DNA of 64,000 nt, taken from the NCBI RefSeq assembly GCF_028551255.1, contig NZ_CP117029.1, positions 1,922,001 through 1,986,000 on the forward strand, in the 5' to 3' direction. Positions 1 through 9,673 of the stretch are shown here, in pieces (position 1 is the stretch's first letter; the number at the start of each line of letters is the position of its first letter). A program made the position numbers and the translations under genes. Origin of the DNA: Vibrio tubiashii (GTDB lineage Bacteria > Pseudomonadota > Gammaproteobacteria > Enterobacterales > Vibrionaceae). The notes beneath the pieces are model-generated. The model searched no databases, was not told the origin of the DNA, and saw only the letters and a list, made by a program, of their open reading frames with translations.

Positions 1-581
<581 letters not shown>

Positions 582-608
582 TATTTTTCATTTTTAGCTC
601 AAAACCTT

Positions 609-642
609 AAAGCCCTGCGGTATTCCCGCGGGGCTTTCTTTT
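609..642 (+). terminator. Rho-independent terminator after trxB
   Basis: A GC-rich hairpin with arms AAGCCC-T-GCGG and CCGC-G-GGGCTT around a TATTC-type loop is followed by TTTCTTTT. It ends trxB transcription. A TATAAT hexamer at 644-649, just downstream, could be the -10 box of the cydDC promoter, but no good -35 box is visible. Confidence 0.85.
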
Positions 643-693
643 GTATAATGCCCAGTTCTAAAACTTTATAATAATTCTCATTAAGCCTTCACG

Positions 694-2481
694 ATGGATA
701 AAAAGAAACAACGCAGCTTGAATCAATGGCTCAAGCAGCAAAGTAAGCTCGCCAAGCGCTGGCTTATGATTGCTGTCGGTCTAGGTGTTCTTTCAAGCAT
801 ATTCCTTTTAGTTCAGGCCGCTCTGCTTGCAACGATCTTGCACCAACTCATTATCGAACATGTCGATAAATATGAATTAGTCCCTTACTTCTTTGGTTTA
901 GTTGCCGTTATTGGTGCTCGTGCTCTTTGTTCATGGGGTCGCGAAATCGCTGGTTATCGTTGTGGTGAACAGATTCGAGTTTATATTCGCCAACTTATTC
1001 TCGATAAACTGCGTGAACTTGGTCCTGCATACATCAAGGGAAAACCCGCAGGTGCTTGGGCAACCTTGTTGCTAGAACAAGTAGAAGATATGCATGACTT
1101 CTTTGCTCGTTACTTACCGCAAATGTCGCTTTCTGTCTTAGTACCTTTTGTCATCTTGATCGTTGTTTTCCCGGTCAACTGGGCAGCCGGTTTGATCTTC
1201 TTGATTACCGCGCCATTAGTTCCAATGTTTATGGCATTAGTGGGAATGAAAGCCGCTGACGCTAACCGTAAGAACTTTAAAGCGTTACAGCGTTTATCCG
1301 GTCACTTCTATGACCGCCTACAGTCAATGGCAACCATCAGATTGTTTGATAGAACCGCGGCAGAGACTGAAGTGATGCGCGGTGCATCGGAAGTGTTTAG
1401 AGTGCGCACTATGGATGTACTCAAAATAGCGTTTCTCTCCTCTGCGGTACTTGAGTTCTTTACTTCTATCTCGATTGCATTAACAGCGGTTTACTTTGGC
1501 TTCGCTTTCATCGGAGAGCTCAACTTTGGTGATTACGGTGCGGGTGTCACGCTGTTTGCAGGACTATTTATTCTGGTCTTAGCCCCTGAGTTTTATCAGC
1601 CGCTGCGCGACTTAGGCACTTTCTACCACGCGAAACAGCAAGCGGTAGGCGCTGCTGAAAGCATTGTTGAGTTTATTGAAACAGACGTCGAAACCGTTCG
1701 CTCAGGTTCAACCAAGCTGGGTGACACAGACTCCATATCCATCACAGCAAAAGATCTCGAAGTTTACTCTCCAGAAGGGCAGAAACTATTGGGGCCTGTA
1801 AGCTTTGAGCTTTCTTCTGCGCAAACCACGGCCTTAGTTGGGCCAAGCGGCGCAGGTAAAACGACCCTGATAAACGCAATCTTGGGTTTCTTACCTTATA
1901 AAGGGTCGCTGACGATTAACAACATTGAACGTACTGAGCTCGATCTTGAAAGTTGGCGTGAGAAAATCAGTTGGGTTGGTCAAAACCCACTGCTACTGCA
2001 CGGCTCAATACGTGACAACATTACGCTGGGTAAAACCAACGTCAGTGACCAAGTCATCAATCAAGCTTTAGAAGAGTCGTTCTCAGCAGAGTTCGTTAAT
2101 CAACATGGTCTTGATTACGCTGTTTCCGACCGCTCTGGTGGTTTATCAGTAGGTCAAGCTCAGCGTCTTGCTTTAGCACGAGCTATGGTGCAAAACGGCC
2201 ACTTCTGGTTGCTTGATGAACCAACGGCAAGCTTGGATGCACGAAGTGAGCGTCTTGTGATGCAAGGTTTAGAAAACCAAATCACAGGTAAAACCGCCTT
2301 GATGGTTACCCACCAGCTAACGCCACTTAAAAATGTCGAGCAAATCCTCGTTATGAAAGATGGTCAAATTGTTCAGTCAGGGCAGTTTGATCACCTCGCT
2401 AACTGTGAAGGACTGTTCCAAGAAATGCTCTCTGCCAACCAAGCACTTAACCAAACCAATAAGGGGAACTTAGATGCGTGA
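694..2481 (+). CDS. cydD: Heterodimeric ABC exporter subunit CydD (cysteine/glutathione export, cytochrome bd assembly)
   Basis: CydD pairs with CydC in the inner membrane to export cysteine and glutathione, which is needed to assemble cytochrome bd oxidase. The 595-residue protein has an N-terminal six-helix transmembrane domain (about residues 20-330) and a C-terminal ATPase. Walker A GPSGAGKTT lies near residue 383, an ABC signature in the CydD form LSVGQAQR (Val for the usual Gly) near 483, and Walker B with LLDEP near 505. The start ATG has a weak ribosome site. The gene overlaps cydC by 8 bases, which implies translational coupling. Confidence 0.95.
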   Translation: MDKKKQRSLNQWLKQQSKLAKRWLMIAVGLGVLSSIFLLVQAALLATILHQLIIEHVDKYELVPYFFGLVAVIGARALCSWGREIAGYRCGEQIRVYIRQLILDKLRELGPAYIKGKPAGAWATLLLEQVEDMHDFFARYLPQMSLSVLVPFVILIVVFPVNWAAGLIFLITAPLVPMFMALVGMKAADANRKNFKALQRLSGHFYDRLQSMATIRLFDRTAAETEVMRGASEVFRVRTMDVLKIAFLSSAVLEFFTSISIALTAVYFGFAFIGELNFGDYGAGVTLFAGLFILVLAPEFYQPLRDLGTFYHAKQQAVGAAESIVEFIETDVETVRSGSTKLGDTDSISITAKDLEVYSPEGQKLLGPVSFELSSAQTTALVGPSGAGKTTLINAILGFLPYKGSLTINNIERTELDLESWREKISWVGQNPLLLHGSIRDNITLGKTNVSDQVINQALEESFSAEFVNQHGLDYAVSDRSGGLSVGQAQRLALARAMVQNGHFWLLDEPTASLDARSERLVMQGLENQITGKTALMVTHQLTPLKNVEQILVMKDGQIVQSGQFDHLANCEGLFQEMLSANQALNQTNKGNLDA

Positions 2482-4195
2482 ATTACTTCCCTACCTAAAA
2501 CTGTATAAGAAGCACTGGTTTGGTCTTTCACTCGGTATGCTATTGGCGTTTCTAACCTTAGCTGCTTCTATTGGTCTTTTGACCTTATCAGGTTGGTTCT
2601 TATCAGCAGCAGCGGTTGCAGGTCTCACCATCGCAAGAGAAACCTTTAACTACATGCTGCCAGGCGCGTTTGTGCGTGGATTTGCTATGGGCCGAACTGC
2701 CGGACGTTGGGGTGAGCGTGTGGTTAGCCATAACGCCACTTTCAAGCTGCTTACTGATCTACGAATCTTTTTCTTTTCTAAGCTAGCACCGCTGATTCCC
2801 GGTCGCGTATCTAACCTTCGTGACGCCGATTTACTCAACCGCCTCGTAGCTGATATCGATGCCATGGACCATGTCTACCTAAGGCTGGTCAGCCCAATGG
2901 TTGTCGGTACGTTAGGTATCTTGGGCCTTACTGCTCTTATTAGCTGGTTTGATGCAGAGCTAGGCTTAACATTGGGCGCTATTCTGTTCGCAATACTGCT
3001 GACATGGCCTGTATTGTTTTACAAACTGGGTAAGCGCAACGGTGGCGAGCTCACTCAAAACAAAGCCGATTTACGTATCGCTACTCTAGATTGGTTACAG
3101 GGCTACAGTGAACTCACACTATTTGGTGCAGAAGAACGCTACCGCAATGCAATCCTAGATACACAGCAAAAGCTACTAAAGAATCAGTTCTTTAATGCTC
3201 ACTTTTCTGGATTGGCACAAGCCTTACTGCTATTGGCTAACGGCTGGACGATTGTGCTCATGCTATGGCTGGCAGCGGACGGAGTCGGTGGTAACACGCC
3301 AGATCCTATGATCGCTCTGGTTGCGTTTGCTACAATGGCGAGTGTTGAGCTGTTAATGCCAATTGCTGGTGCATTCCAACACCTAGGCCAGACACTGACT
3401 TCAGCGCGCAGGCTTAACGATATTACTCAATCTGAGCCAGATGTCTGTTTCCCAGAGAAAGAGACAGAACATGAGCAGCAGTTCTCAATCGAGTATAAAG
3501 GGGTCTCTTTCCACTACCCTGATGCAAACAACGATGTCATTAAAAACATCGAGTTAGCGATTCCAGCTCAACATAGAATTGCAATTGTCGGTCAAACTGG
3601 CTCTGGCAAATCGACCCTTCTACAGTTGCTCAACCGCTATTGGGATGTTCAACAAGGCTGCATCGAAATTGCGGGTAAGCCAATCCAAGAATGGAGTGAA
3701 AGCCAACTGCGTCAAGCCATTAGCGTTGTGAGCCAACGTGTCGATATTCTTAATGGTTCACTGCGTGACAACCTAGTCATGGCGAAACCGCAAACAGAGG
3801 ACGATGAGCTTGCTCAAGTGCTGTCTAAAGTTGGGCTGGCTAAACTTCTCGATGAAACAGGCTTAGACACATGGCTTGGCGACGGTGGTCGACAGCTGTC
3901 TGGTGGTGAAAAGCGCCGTATTGGTATCGCACGCGCCCTACTACACAATGCGCCAATTCTGTTACTTGATGAACCTACTGAAGGTTTAGATAAGCAGACA
4001 GAGCAGCAAATCATGCAATTGTTCGAGCAGCATTTTGTCGGTAAGACCGTGGTGTTTATTACCCACCGTTTGGTTGACTTAGACAAGATGGATTCGATTT
4101 GTTTAATCGAGCAAGGTGAGATAGTTGAACATGGCACTCACCAACAATTGATAGAGCAGCAAGGTCGTTACTTCACGCTCAATCAAACGCTTTAA
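2474..4195 (+). CDS. cydC: Heterodimeric ABC exporter subunit CydC
   Basis: Partner of CydD in the thiol exporter for periplasmic redox balance and cytochrome bd/c maturation. The 573-residue protein is an exporter half with transmembrane helices in the first 300 residues and a C-terminal nucleotide-binding domain: Walker A GQTGSGKST near 373, signature LSGGEKRR near 475, and Walker B ILLLDEPTE near 495. The start ATG lies inside the end of cydD (ATGCGTGA). A strong terminator begins 18 bases after the stop, closing a two-gene operon. Confidence 0.95.
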   Translation: MRELLPYLKLYKKHWFGLSLGMLLAFLTLAASIGLLTLSGWFLSAAAVAGLTIARETFNYMLPGAFVRGFAMGRTAGRWGERVVSHNATFKLLTDLRIFFFSKLAPLIPGRVSNLRDADLLNRLVADIDAMDHVYLRLVSPMVVGTLGILGLTALISWFDAELGLTLGAILFAILLTWPVLFYKLGKRNGGELTQNKADLRIATLDWLQGYSELTLFGAEERYRNAILDTQQKLLKNQFFNAHFSGLAQALLLLANGWTIVLMLWLAADGVGGNTPDPMIALVAFATMASVELLMPIAGAFQHLGQTLTSARRLNDITQSEPDVCFPEKETEHEQQFSIEYKGVSFHYPDANNDVIKNIELAIPAQHRIAIVGQTGSGKSTLLQLLNRYWDVQQGCIEIAGKPIQEWSESQLRQAISVVSQRVDILNGSLRDNLVMAKPQTEDDELAQVLSKVGLAKLLDETGLDTWLGDGGRQLSGGEKRRIGIARALLHNAPILLLDEPTEGLDKQTEQQIMQLFEQHFVGKTVVFITHRLVDLDKMDSICLIEQGEIVEHGTHQQLIEQQGRYFTLNQTL

Positions 4196-4213
4196 TAGGT
4201 AAAAATCTTACAT

Positions 4214-4250
4214 AGCCCCGGCCTACAAATACCGTAAGCCGGGGCTTTTT
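4214..4250 (+). terminator. Terminator after cydC
   Basis: Perfect 9-bp stem AGCCCCGGC (4214-4222) with GCCGGGGCT (4238-4246), followed by a T run. Confidence 0.9.
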
Positions 4251-4285
4251 GTATACTTATACAAAAGGTGTTTTTGGTATGGCTT

Positions 4286-4486
4286 ATGGCAGCGCAACCT
4301 TCAAATCGCTCTATTCCTAACCCCTGCATTCGTCATTGCTGTTTAGATCAGGATGATATTTGCTTGGGTTGCTATCGTTCGTTGGATGAAATATTAAGAT
4401 GGTCACAATCAACCAATGAGCAAAAACAGAACATTCTTGATGTGTGTGCTCAGCGCAAATCTGAGCGAAAAGGTCGCTGGAGTTAA
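4286..4486 (+). CDS. Small DUF1289 family protein
   Basis: About 66 residues with the DUF1289 cysteine pattern: C-I-R-H-C-C, then C-L-G-C-Y-R-S-L-D-E-I and a following tryptophan. The spaced Cys residues suggest a small metal-binding fold. The function of the family is unknown. Translation could start at ATG 4286 or at an in-frame GTG at 4268. Neither has a convincing ribosome site, and ATG is preferred. The gene stands alone between two terminators and converges on rluB. Confidence 0.75.
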   Translation: MAAQPSNRSIPNPCIRHCCLDQDDICLGCYRSLDEILRWSQSTNEQKQNILDVCAQRKSERKGRWS

Positions 4487-4502
4487 CAGCAGTTCAAAAC
4501 GA

Positions 4503-4528
4503 AAAAAGCAGCCAACTGGCTGCTTTTT
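4503..4528. terminator. Bidirectional terminator between the DUF1289 gene and rluB
   Basis: Symmetric stem AAAAAGCAGCC / GGCTGCTTTTT with a 4-base loop. It gives a T run on both strands and separates two convergent genes. Confidence 0.9.
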
Positions 4529-4546
4529 AAATCACGTTGCTTTTGT

Positions 4547-5485
4547 TTAACGCTGCTTATTGCGTGCGTTCGGCTGGCCTGCGCCTTTTTTCGGCTTACG
4601 GCGTGATGGGTTATTGCTACGACCACCACCACTGTTTACGCGCTCTTCGTGACGTTTAACTGCACGGCGAATCTTCTGGCTGCGTGAACGTTCGCGTTTG
4701 CGAGATGAGTTTGCTTTGTTTTCATCAAGCAATGTCTCTTTCTCTGGGCGAAGCTCAACCAACTCACGTAGATAGTTAACCTCTTTAAGATCAAGTTCCA
4801 TCCATCCACCGCGAGGCAGTTTCTTGTCTAGGTAAATGTCACCGTAACGTACACGTTTTAAGCGGCTAACTGTGGTGTCTTGAGATTCCCACAAACGACG
4901 AACCTCACGGTTACGACCTTCGTTAATCGCTACGTAGAAAGTGTGGTTCATACCATCACCACCCGCGTAGACAACGTCTTCGAAACGAGCCATGCCGTCT
5001 TCAAGTTCAACGCCACGAACTAGGTTCTTCACCTTCTGTTCAGTCACTTCACCAAATACACGTACTAGGTATTCACGCTCTACTTGGCGACTTGGGTGCA
5101 TTAAGCGGTTAGCTAATTCACCGTCAGTGGTAAATAGCAGTAGGCCCGAAGTGTTCGCATCCAGACGGCCAACTGAAATCCAACGAGAACCGCGGATTTT
5201 TGGCAGACGATCAAAAACAGTACGACGACCTTCTGGATCATGACGAGTACACAGTTCACCTTCAGGCTTGTAGTACGCTAATACGCGACAAATCACTTCT
5301 TCCTGCGCTTTAGCAGAAACAGTGTGTCCGTCGATACGTACAACTGCATTTTCGTCTTCTAGTCGTTCGCCAAGTTTAGCAACGATACCGTTCACGCTCA
5401 CACGACCTGCTTTAATCAAAGCTTCTAGTTCGCGTCGAGAGCCATGACCAGCCCGAGCCAATACTTTCTGTAGTTTTTCGTTCAT
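4547..5485 (-). CDS. rluB: 23S rRNA pseudouridine-2605 synthase RluB
   Basis: Converts uridine 2605 of 23S rRNA to pseudouridine. The 312-residue protein has an N-terminal S4 RNA-binding domain (residues 1-60), then the RsuA-type catalytic domain with the active-site aspartate in [11 protein letters not shown] (Asp109), and the [11 protein letters not shown] motif further on. The C-terminal 65 residues are a basic, low-complexity Arg/Lys/Ser tail, typical of RluB and probably used for rRNA contact. The gene lies downstream of yciO on the same strand, separated by a weak hairpin. Confidence 0.93.
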   Translation of the reverse strand: MNEKLQKVLARAGHGSRRELEALIKAGRVSVNGIVAKLGERLEDENAVVRIDGHTVSAKAQEEVICRVLAYYKPEGELCTRHDPEGRRTVFDRLPKIRGSRWISVGRLDANTSGLLLFTTDGELANRLMHPSRQVEREYLVRVFGEVTEQKVKNLVRGVELEDGMARFEDVVYAGGDGMNHTFYVAINEGRNREVRRLWESQDTTVSRLKRVRYGDIYLDKKLPRGGWMELDLKEVNYLRELVELRPEKETLLDENKANSSRKRERSRSQKIRRAVKRHEERVNSGGGRSNNPSRRKPKKGAGQPNARNKQR

Positions 5486-5527
5486 TTATCTACCTATGTG
5501 TCGTCTTCTCAGACGTCGAATAAACAA

Positions 5528-5552
5528 GTGCGACCCAAAATCGCGGTCGCAC
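5528..5552 (-). terminator. Hairpin between yciO and rluB, possible weak terminator
   Basis: Perfect 8-bp inverted repeat GTGCGACC (5528-5535) and GGTCGCAC (5545-5552). On the minus strand it is followed by TTGTTTATT, an interrupted U tract. It may partly end the rnm-yciO transcript or shape the rluB leader. Confidence 0.45.
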
Positions 5553-5591
5553 ATTATCGCAAAAAGTGTGGTGAAAATCACGCACTTTTGA

Positions 5592-6212
5592 CTATTCGAA
5601 TGGAGCAGGATCACCTGAACCAACACGGGCAATGATTGGTTCATCATTACTGAAATCAACCACAGTTGTTGGTTGCTCGCCTAGATAACCACCATTAAGA
5701 ATGCAATCCACCGCATGCTCTAGTTTGTCGCGAATGTCCTCTGGATCAGATTCGGTCATATCGTTACCTGGTAAGATAAGCGATGTTGACATCAACGGCT
5801 CGCCAAGCGCTTCGAGTAAGTCGAGGGCAATTTGGTTATCTGGCACGCGAATACCAATCGTCTTACGCTTGGCGTTCATTAAGCGACGCGGCACTTCCTT
5901 AGTCCCTTTAAAAATAAAGGTGTATGGCCCAGGCGTATTGTTTTTCAGCAGACGAAATGCCGTGTTATCTACACGAGCATAAAGAGAGAGCTCAGATAAA
6001 TCGCGGCACAACAAAGTAAAGTTGTGCTTATCATCTAAACGACGAATCTGACAGATACGCTCCAGTGCCTGTTTATTTTCAAGCTGACAACCCAATGCGT
6101 AGCCCGAATCTGTAGGGTAAATCACTACCCCACCATTACGAATGATTGCTACAGCTTGATTGATCAAGCGAGCCTGAGGGTTTTCTGGGTGTACGTAAAA
6201 AAACTGGCTCAT
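5592..6212 (-). CDS. yciO: YciO, Sua5/YciO/YrdC-family protein
   Basis: A 206-residue member of the YrdC fold. The relatives TsaC/Sua5 make threonylcarbamoyl-AMP for the t6A tRNA modification, and the role of YciO itself is less certain. The nucleotide-binding motif YPTDSGYALG is at residues 32-41, with PGPYTFIFK and a GIRVPD motif further on. No C-terminal Sua5 extension is present. It lies 36 bases downstream of rnm on the same strand, the usual yciV-yciO neighbourhood next to trp. Confidence 0.88.
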   Translation of the reverse strand: MSQFFYVHPENPQARLINQAVAIIRNGGVVIYPTDSGYALGCQLENKQALERICQIRRLDDKHNFTLLCRDLSELSLYARVDNTAFRLLKNNTPGPYTFIFKGTKEVPRRLMNAKRKTIGIRVPDNQIALDLLEALGEPLMSTSLILPGNDMTESDPEDIRDKLEHAVDCILNGGYLGEQPTTVVDFSNDEPIIARVGSGDPAPFE

Positions 6213-6248
6213 TGTAATTCCTCATTATCGAGTCTCACGACTCTATAG

Positions 6249-7115
6249 TTAATTGGTATTGATTGGTTCTGACTTTGAAGGCTCAATACCCCAATCTTTC
6301 CATACAGGTTCTACGCCCGACGGAAGCCATAAATTTCGTCCTAACTCCATCCAAGGTGAAGGATAATGAAAGTCGCTGCCTTGAGAGGCTAATAGATTGT
6401 ATTGTATAGCATAATCCGCCAAGTTGCGCCTTTCTTGTTGCCCTTGTTGAGGTTGAGCAACTTCCATCGCATCTCCTCCAGCTTCAACAAAAGCACTGAT
6501 AAGCCGTTTTATCCATTTGGCGGTTAGATCATAGCGCCCTGGGTGAGCCAGTACAGCCTGCCCACCAGCGGCATGAATTGCTTCAATCGCTTCTTTCATT
6601 GTGCACCAGTTTGGCGGCACATAACCCGGATTATTTCGCGTTAGGTATTTCTTAAACACTTGCTGCATCGTTTTGGCATAGCCGTTATCGACCAACCATT
6701 TAGCGAAATGCGCTCGCGTAATTGGCGCGTCACCAGCAATTGCTTTGACATCTTCGAGCACGCCTTCTTGCGTTGCTTTCTCAAGGCGATGAGCGATCAA
6801 TTCAGCACGTGCCACGCGATGATTTTTCTGTTTTACGATCAGTCCGTTGAGAGCTTGAGACTCTGGGTCGATATTCAAACCTACAATGTGAATATCTTTA
6901 TTCTGCCAAACGGTAGAAATTTCAATTCCGTTGATGATCTTCAAAGGCAGATTATTGTCTTGGACATATTGATGCGCGGTCGCTAGTGCATCGACGGTAT
7001 CGTGATCGGTTATCGCTAACACATCAAGCTGAAAGCCAAGGGCTCTATCTATTAATTCATGTGGAGGCAGTCTTCCATCTGAGGCGGTCGTATGACTGTG
7101 TAAATCAATTCTCAT
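6249..7115 (-). CDS. rnm: PHP-family phosphoesterase, RNase AM / 3',5'-nucleoside bisphosphate phosphatase
   Basis: A 288-residue PHP-domain phosphoesterase. The E. coli orthologue YciV (Rnm) removes 5' nucleotides from RNA in rRNA maturation and hydrolyses 3',5'-nucleotide bisphosphates. Metal ligands are visible in HSH (residues 6-8), ITDHD (35-39), a central ALAHPGRY motif and a C-terminal SQGSDFH motif. It is divergent from the trp operon. Its start lies only about 17 bases from the trp -35 box, so the promoters of rnm and trp must be close or overlap. Confidence 0.88.
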   Translation of the reverse strand: MRIDLHSHTTASDGRLPPHELIDRALGFQLDVLAITDHDTVDALATAHQYVQDNNLPLKIINGIEISTVWQNKDIHIVGLNIDPESQALNGLIVKQKNHRVARAELIAHRLEKATQEGVLEDVKAIAGDAPITRAHFAKWLVDNGYAKTMQQVFKKYLTRNNPGYVPPNWCTMKEAIEAIHAAGGQAVLAHPGRYDLTAKWIKRLISAFVEAGGDAMEVAQPQQGQQERRNLADYAIQYNLLASQGSDFHYPSPWMELGRNLWLPSGVEPVWKDWGIEPSKSEPINTN

Positions 7116-7131
7116 AATTTTGTTTTTTTAG

Positions 7132-7160
7132 TTGACTTTTTACCTCTGCACTAGTTAACT
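7132..7160 (+). promoter_or_regulatory. trp operon promoter
   Basis: TTGACT (7132-7137) and TTAACT (7155-7160) with a 17-base spacer match the classic trp promoter, whose -10 box is embedded in the TrpR operator. Confidence 0.85.
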
Positions 7161-7165
7161 AGTAC
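7148..7165. promoter_or_regulatory. TrpR operator overlapping the trp -10 box
   Basis: The core ACTAGTTAACTAGT (7150-7163) is a perfect 14-bp palindrome, and the flanks extend the symmetry with one mismatch. It matches the known TrpR operator and covers the -10 hexamer, so repressor with bound tryptophan would block RNA polymerase. Confidence 0.88.
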
Positions 7166-7197
7166 ACAAATACGAAGTACCTGATTTAAGGCTCACT

Positions 7198-7323
7198 ATG
7201 TTACAAGACATTAACCAAAACCATAAAGCAAAAGTTGCTGCTGGCACTATGAATAATAGTTCAGCTGATCTTGCTTGGTGGCGCACTTGGACAAGTTCTT
7301 GGTGGGCTAACGTGTACTTCTAA
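7198..7323 (+). CDS. trpL: trp operon leader peptide with five Trp codons
   Basis: A 41-residue open frame from ATG 7198 to TAA 7321-7323. It contains five tryptophan codons in a short span: Trp27-Trp28, Trp31, and Trp35-Trp36. Ribosome stalling at these codons when charged tRNA-Trp is scarce would favour the antiterminator over the attenuator hairpin just downstream. It is longer than the 14-residue E. coli TrpL and has more Trp codons, in line with leader peptides known in vibrios. Confidence 0.88.
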   Translation: MLQDINQNHKAKVAAGTMNNSSADLAWWRTWTSSWWANVYF

Positions 7324-7342
7324 TTCATAGAATTCAAGTTTC

Positions 7343-7371
7343 AAAAGCCCGCTACCAAAGCGGGCTTTTTT
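7343..7371 (+). terminator. trp attenuator terminator
   Basis: Stem AAAAGCCCGCT (7343-7353) with AGCGGGCTTTT (7359-7369), loop ACCAA, and a run of six T. It begins 20 bases after the trpL stop and about 130 bases before trpE. This is the 3:4 terminator hairpin of attenuation. Confidence 0.9.
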
Positions 7372-7501
7372 GTTTTGTAATCTGTCTCACATCTAAGTGC
7401 TTAAACAATCGTCAAATTTAACCAAATCCTGATTGGGTGACCGTTTGCTTTATGCGACTATGTACGGCAGGAAGTAAAAATTTTAGAGAAAAGGAGGTCT
7501 T

Positions 7502-9064
7502 GTGAACAAGGCCATTGAAATCAAGAAGCTAGGTAACATCGAGTTAATTCGAAGTACGGCCCCATATGCCCAAGATCCTACGCAGCTGTTCCACACGCTA
7601 TGTGAGAACAAAACCGACAGCCTGCTATTGGAATCTGCTGAAATCGACTCAAAGCAGGACCTACAAAGCCTTCTTATTGTTGACTCAGCGGTGCGCATCG
7701 TTTGTTACGGACATACAGTGATAATGACCGCGTTAACCGACAATGGTAAAAACCTGCTTTCTCATCTTACGCACAACATCAATCCAAGTATTGAACATAC
7801 GTTCAACGGCAGCGAACTGGTACTGGAATACAGTGAACCGTGCAACACTTTAGATGAAGACTCTCGCCTACGTGAAGCCTCTTCCTTTGATGCGCTGCGC
7901 TTGATTCAGCACAGCTTCAATATTGCAGAACTGCACAAGCACGCGATCTTTATCGGTGGCTTGTTTGCCTATGACTTAGTGGCTAACTTTGAGCCTTTGG
8001 GTGATGCAGCGCAATCAAACCAATGTCCTGACTACGTTTTCTATGTTGCGGAAACCTTATTGGTTGTCGACCATCAAAAGCAGTCCTGTGAGCTTCAAGC
8101 TGCCCTGTTCGCAACCGACGCTTGCAAACCTGAATTAACTGCTCGTATCGAAGAGATCAGTGCTGCTTGCGCCAATTTAAAAACGCTACCAAAAGCAATA
8201 CCAGTTGCTGATACCCACGCGCAGCCAAGCATTTCTGATACTGACTTCTGTCAGATTGTGCGCGACCTAAAAGAGTTTGTGGTTAAAGGCGATGTTTTCC
8301 AAGTCGTGCCATCACGTCGCTTTACCTTGCCTTGCCCTTCTCCACTAGCGGCTTATAAAGAGCTAAAAAAGAGCAACCCAAGCCCTTACATGTTCTACAT
8401 GCAAGATGAGCTTTTCACTCTGTTCGGCGCTTCACCGGAAAGTGCCCTTAAGTACGAAACTCAATCAAACCAAGTTGAAATCTACCCAATTGCCGGTACG
8501 CGCCGCCGTGGTAAAAGACCAAATGGCGAGATCGACTTTGACCTAGATAGCCGTATTGAACTAGAGCTGCGCACTGATAAAAAAGAGAATGCTGAGCACA
8601 TGATGCTGGTCGATTTAGCACGCAATGATGTGGCTCGTATCTCTCAAGCAGGCACTCGCCACGTTGCTGACTTGCTTAAAGTCGACCGTTACAGCCATGT
8701 GATGCACCTAGTCTCACGTGTTGTAGGTCAATTGCGTGATGACTTAGATGCCCTACACGCTTATCAAGCTTGTATGAACATGGGCACGCTAACTGGTGCG
8801 CCGAAAATCCGCGCAATGCAATTGATTCGAGATGTCGAGGGAGCCCGCCGCGGCAGCTATGGCGGCGCAGTGGGCTATCTTACTGGAGAAGGAACATTAG
8901 ATACGTGTATCGTGATTCGCTCTGCTTACGTAGAAAATGGCATCGCGCAAGTTCAAGCCGGCGCTGGGGTTGTTTTTGATTCAGATCCACAAGCTGAAGC
9001 TGACGAAACCCGCGGTAAAGCTCAAGCAGTAATCTCTGCTATTCAATCAGCACATAAGGAGTAG
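7502..9064 (+). CDS. trpE: Anthranilate synthase component I
   Basis: Converts chorismate plus ammonia (from TrpG) to anthranilate, the first committed step to tryptophan. The 520-residue protein starts at a GTG with a strong AAAGGAGGT ribosome site; the next in-frame ATG is too far inside. The feedback-inhibition motif LLES is at residues 42-45. The chorismate-binding half shows PIAGTRRRGK, the LVDLARND motif, GTLTGAPKIRAM and GGAVGY. First structural gene of the operon, 7 bases before trpG. Confidence 0.97.
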   Translation: MNKAIEIKKLGNIELIRSTAPYAQDPTQLFHTLCENKTDSLLLESAEIDSKQDLQSLLIVDSAVRIVCYGHTVIMTALTDNGKNLLSHLTHNINPSIEHTFNGSELVLEYSEPCNTLDEDSRLREASSFDALRLIQHSFNIAELHKHAIFIGGLFAYDLVANFEPLGDAAQSNQCPDYVFYVAETLLVVDHQKQSCELQAALFATDACKPELTARIEEISAACANLKTLPKAIPVADTHAQPSISDTDFCQIVRDLKEFVVKGDVFQVVPSRRFTLPCPSPLAAYKELKKSNPSPYMFYMQDELFTLFGASPESALKYETQSNQVEIYPIAGTRRRGKRPNGEIDFDLDSRIELELRTDKKENAEHMMLVDLARNDVARISQAGTRHVADLLKVDRYSHVMHLVSRVVGQLRDDLDALHAYQACMNMGTLTGAPKIRAMQLIRDVEGARRGSYGGAVGYLTGEGTLDTCIVIRSAYVENGIAQVQAGAGVVFDSDPQAEADETRGKAQAVISAIQSAHKE

Positions 9065-9071
9065 CATCGAG

Positions 9072-9662
9072 ATGGCAAATATCGTTTTTATCGACAACTT
9101 TGATTCGTTCACCTACAACCTGGTGGATCAATTCCGCTCATTAGGTCACGACGTGACTATCTACCGTAACAACATCGCGGCAGAGGTCATTGAATCGACA
9201 GTCGCTAACTTAGATAACCCAGTGGTGCTCCTTTCTCCAGGTCCAGGGGCTCCGTCAGAAGCGGGCTCAATGCCAGAGATTATCCAGCGTCTTAAAGGCA
9301 AAGTACCTATGATTGGTATTTGTTTAGGTCACCAAGCAATCGTCGAAGCCTATGGCGGCACCGTGGCTGGCGCGGGTGAAATCATTCACGGTAAAGTATC
9401 GATGATGGAACACCAAAACCACGACACTTATGCTGGGCTACCTTCTCCTCTAGCGATTGCTCGCTATCATTCGTTAGTCGCCACCGAAGTACCATCGACT
9501 TTAACCATCACGGCTGAGGTTGATGATTTGGTGATGTCTGTAGTACAAGAGCAAGACAAGGTGTGCGGTTTCCAATTCCACCCAGAATCAATTATGACTA
9601 CCTACGGTGCAACGCTGCTAGCTAATGCCATTGAGTGGGCTCTAAAGAAGAACGACAAATAA
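9072..9662 (+). CDS. trpG: Anthranilate synthase component II, glutamine amidotransferase
   Basis: Class I glutamine amidotransferase that supplies ammonia to TrpE. The 196-residue protein carries the triad Cys84 in GICLGHQ, and His170 and Glu172 in FHPES. An oxyanion-type SPGPGAP motif is at 55-61. Here trpG is a separate gene, not fused to trpD as in E. coli. It follows trpE by 7 bases and precedes trpD by 11. Confidence 0.96.
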   Translation: MANIVFIDNFDSFTYNLVDQFRSLGHDVTIYRNNIAAEVIESTVANLDNPVVLLSPGPGAPSEAGSMPEIIQRLKGKVPMIGICLGHQAIVEAYGGTVAGAGEIIHGKVSMMEHQNHDTYAGLPSPLAIARYHSLVATEVPSTLTITAEVDDLVMSVVQEQDKVCGFQFHPESIMTTYGATLLANAIEWALKKNDK

Positions 9663-9673
9663 GGAATAAGGTC

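Noticed and set aside
6660..6986. 108-residue plus-strand open frame within rnm
   Set aside because: Antisense shadow of a conserved PHP-domain gene; no recognisable protein features.
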